Below, piece by piece: positions 63,185-64,000 of a DNA stretch of 64,000 nt. Where the stretch lies: contig OZ239982.1 of NCBI GenBank assembly GCA_965197005.1, positions 2,170,001 through 2,234,000 of the forward strand, given 5' to 3'. Source of the stretch: G965197005 sp965197005. Lineage in GTDB: Bacteria > Pseudomonadota > Gammaproteobacteria > Pseudomonadales > Oceanobacteraceae. The notes beneath the pieces are model-generated. The model was not told where the DNA came from, searched no databases, and was given only the letters and a program-made list of their open reading frames with translations. Numbering within the stretch: position 1 is the stretch's first letter; every line of letters begins with the position of its first letter. The position numbers and the translations under genes are program-made.

Positions 63185-64000
63185 TTAATACCCAGATAAT
63201 CCCAAGCGGGTAATTTTTATCACCTCATCAATTAAAGCATTGGCTTTATCTACGCCTAAATCACGGTGTAAAACAGGCAATAACTGCTGACGGATTTGGT
63301 TTTCGATTTCTTGTGGGTTAATCGAGTATTCCGCCACCACTGTTGTTACCACGCTATCTATTTGCACCGCGTAATCGAATAAGATTTGCTCGCCTAATGA
63401 CTGAAAGCCCTGTTGTAAAAATAGCCCATAATAGGCTTGTACACGGCGTTTTGTATTGTCTGCCAAGCTATCCAATAATTGCGTGGGCAAGCCCTCAACG
63501 TGGCGGTTTTTTACTTGCTGTTCAAAGTCGGCAAAGAGCAAATATTGTTTAATGGGGGCATCAAACAGGGCTTTGGCATCGGCAATGGCTTGTTTTAACA
63601 GTGCCGAAAAATAGGCTTGAGTGTATGGGTCATCGGCGAGTTCTTGCATAATCATTTTAGTCACTCGCCCTGTGATAATATCGGTTTTGTTGCGGGCTTC
63701 GGTATCGCTCATTTCTTCGGGTTTGGCATTTTTACCCATATTACCGACCAAATACGCTCCGTCGGGTTCTTTGACGTTGACCCCTGCGATATGTTTATCC
63801 AATAACGCCCGAATGTCTTCGGCGTATTCGTCATAATCAATGGTTTCCTCGGCACCTTGTCGGACTTGTTGACGCAGTTGCACCATCATTTTTAAGGTGT
63901 CTTTGTAGCTTTGGCGGTGTTTATCAAAACTTTTATCGGCAAAATACGTCGCTGATTGCAATGCCACCTTTAGGCAATTACTAAACGCGGTTAAATCGGC
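63185..64000 (-). CDS. hsdR: Type I restriction enzyme subunit R, C-terminal part (5' end outside window)
   Basis: 272 codons remain, open to the right edge. The helical C-terminal domain of HsdR is visible (FADKSFDKHRQSYKDTLKMMVQLRQQVRQGAEETIDYDEYAEDIRALLDKHIAG, and ADDPYTQAYFSALLKQAIADAKALFD). This domain joins the motor subunit to the HsdMS methylase core. The helicase and nuclease parts must lie beyond 64000. HsdM/HsdS are expected further right. It is coupled to the YgjP gene. Confidence 0.88.
   Translation of the reverse strand, partial: ADLTAFSNCLKVALQSATYFADKSFDKHRQSYKDTLKMMVQLRQQVRQGAEETIDYDEYAEDIRALLDKHIAGVNVKEPDGAYLVGNMGKNAKPEEMSDTEARNKTDIITGRVTKMIMQELADDPYTQAYFSALLKQAIADAKALFDAPIKQYLLFADFEQQVKNRHVEGLPTQLLDSLADNTKRRVQAYYGLFLQQGFQSLGEQILFDYAVQIDSVVTTVVAEYSINPQEIENQIRQQLLPVLHRDLGVDKANALIDEVIKITRLGLSGY

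Overview
The window reads as the chromosome of an AT-rich, motile, aerobic gammaproteobacterium with a Gram-negative envelope. The evidence is relA-mazG synteny, glmU, dsbA, mnmC, SpeD of the enterobacterial type, ubiD (ubiquinone synthesis) and a Pseudomonas-style FleS/FleR flagellar two-component pair. Heptanucleotide tandem arrays of the kind seen in filamentous sulfur bacteria and cyanobacteria hint at a Thiotrichales-like host, but nothing here fixes the genus. The assignment rests on recognising protein families from memory; no search was run.

Layout. 1-1632: end of relA, mazG, ruvC. 1629-4260: a compact arsenic resistance operon (arsR-arsC-arsH-acr3, minus strand). 4366-9875: envelope and periplasm genes (large lipoprotein, phosphoethanolamine transferase-like enzyme, dsbA, cytochrome c4-like protein). 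10042-12802: engB, a flavin reductase-like gene, glmU. 12896-18774: flagellar basal-body operon fliEFGHIJ with a sigma-54-type promoter. 19050-28882: two TM2 genes, an M48 protease, a CHASE2 protein with a decayed cyclase domain, a voltage-gated K+ channel, a chemoreceptor, comM, an OsmC-like gene and speD. 28968-34854: a five-gene, tightly coupled imelysin/di-heme cytochrome operon behind a candidate Fur box. 34940-43162: housekeeping genes (mnmC, recJ, serB with a newly noted 55-codon upstream gene, pgpA, dapC, sufE, a cold-shock gene). 43200-46844: an accessory patch with a phage-type ADP-ribosyltransferase tail, an orphan hicB, a hicA scar, a RelE-type toxin-antitoxin pair, a TnpB-HicB chimera and a decayed small lipoprotein. 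46990-49119: xthA, tRNA-Arg(CCT), ispA, xseB. 49281-53967: a DUF2891-like protein, then a repeat-rich NHL lipoprotein gene preceded by 14 copies of an 8-bp repeat that puts it out of frame with its best start codon, then two 7-bp repeat arrays. 53968-59087: fleR, fleS, a TPR protein, a Bax-like glucosaminidase and cheW. 59337-61952: an Smr-domain gene, ubiD, dps. 62425-64000: a YgjP-type metallopeptidase and the 3' end of hsdR (type I restriction).

How parts work together. FleS/FleR (53968-56596) is the expected activator of the sigma-54-type promoter I see in front of fliE, 35 kb away, and fleS itself has a similar promoter. MCP, CheW and the flagellar genes form one motility theme. The imelysin operon, the Fur-like site, Dps and SufE form an iron theme.

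The strongest unusual signals are the apparent phase-variable switch in front of the NHL lipoprotein (frame OFF as sequenced), the internally deleted TnpB fused in frame to a HicB DNA-binding tail, the intrinsic terminators written inside neighbouring coding sequences, and the imelysin operon composition.
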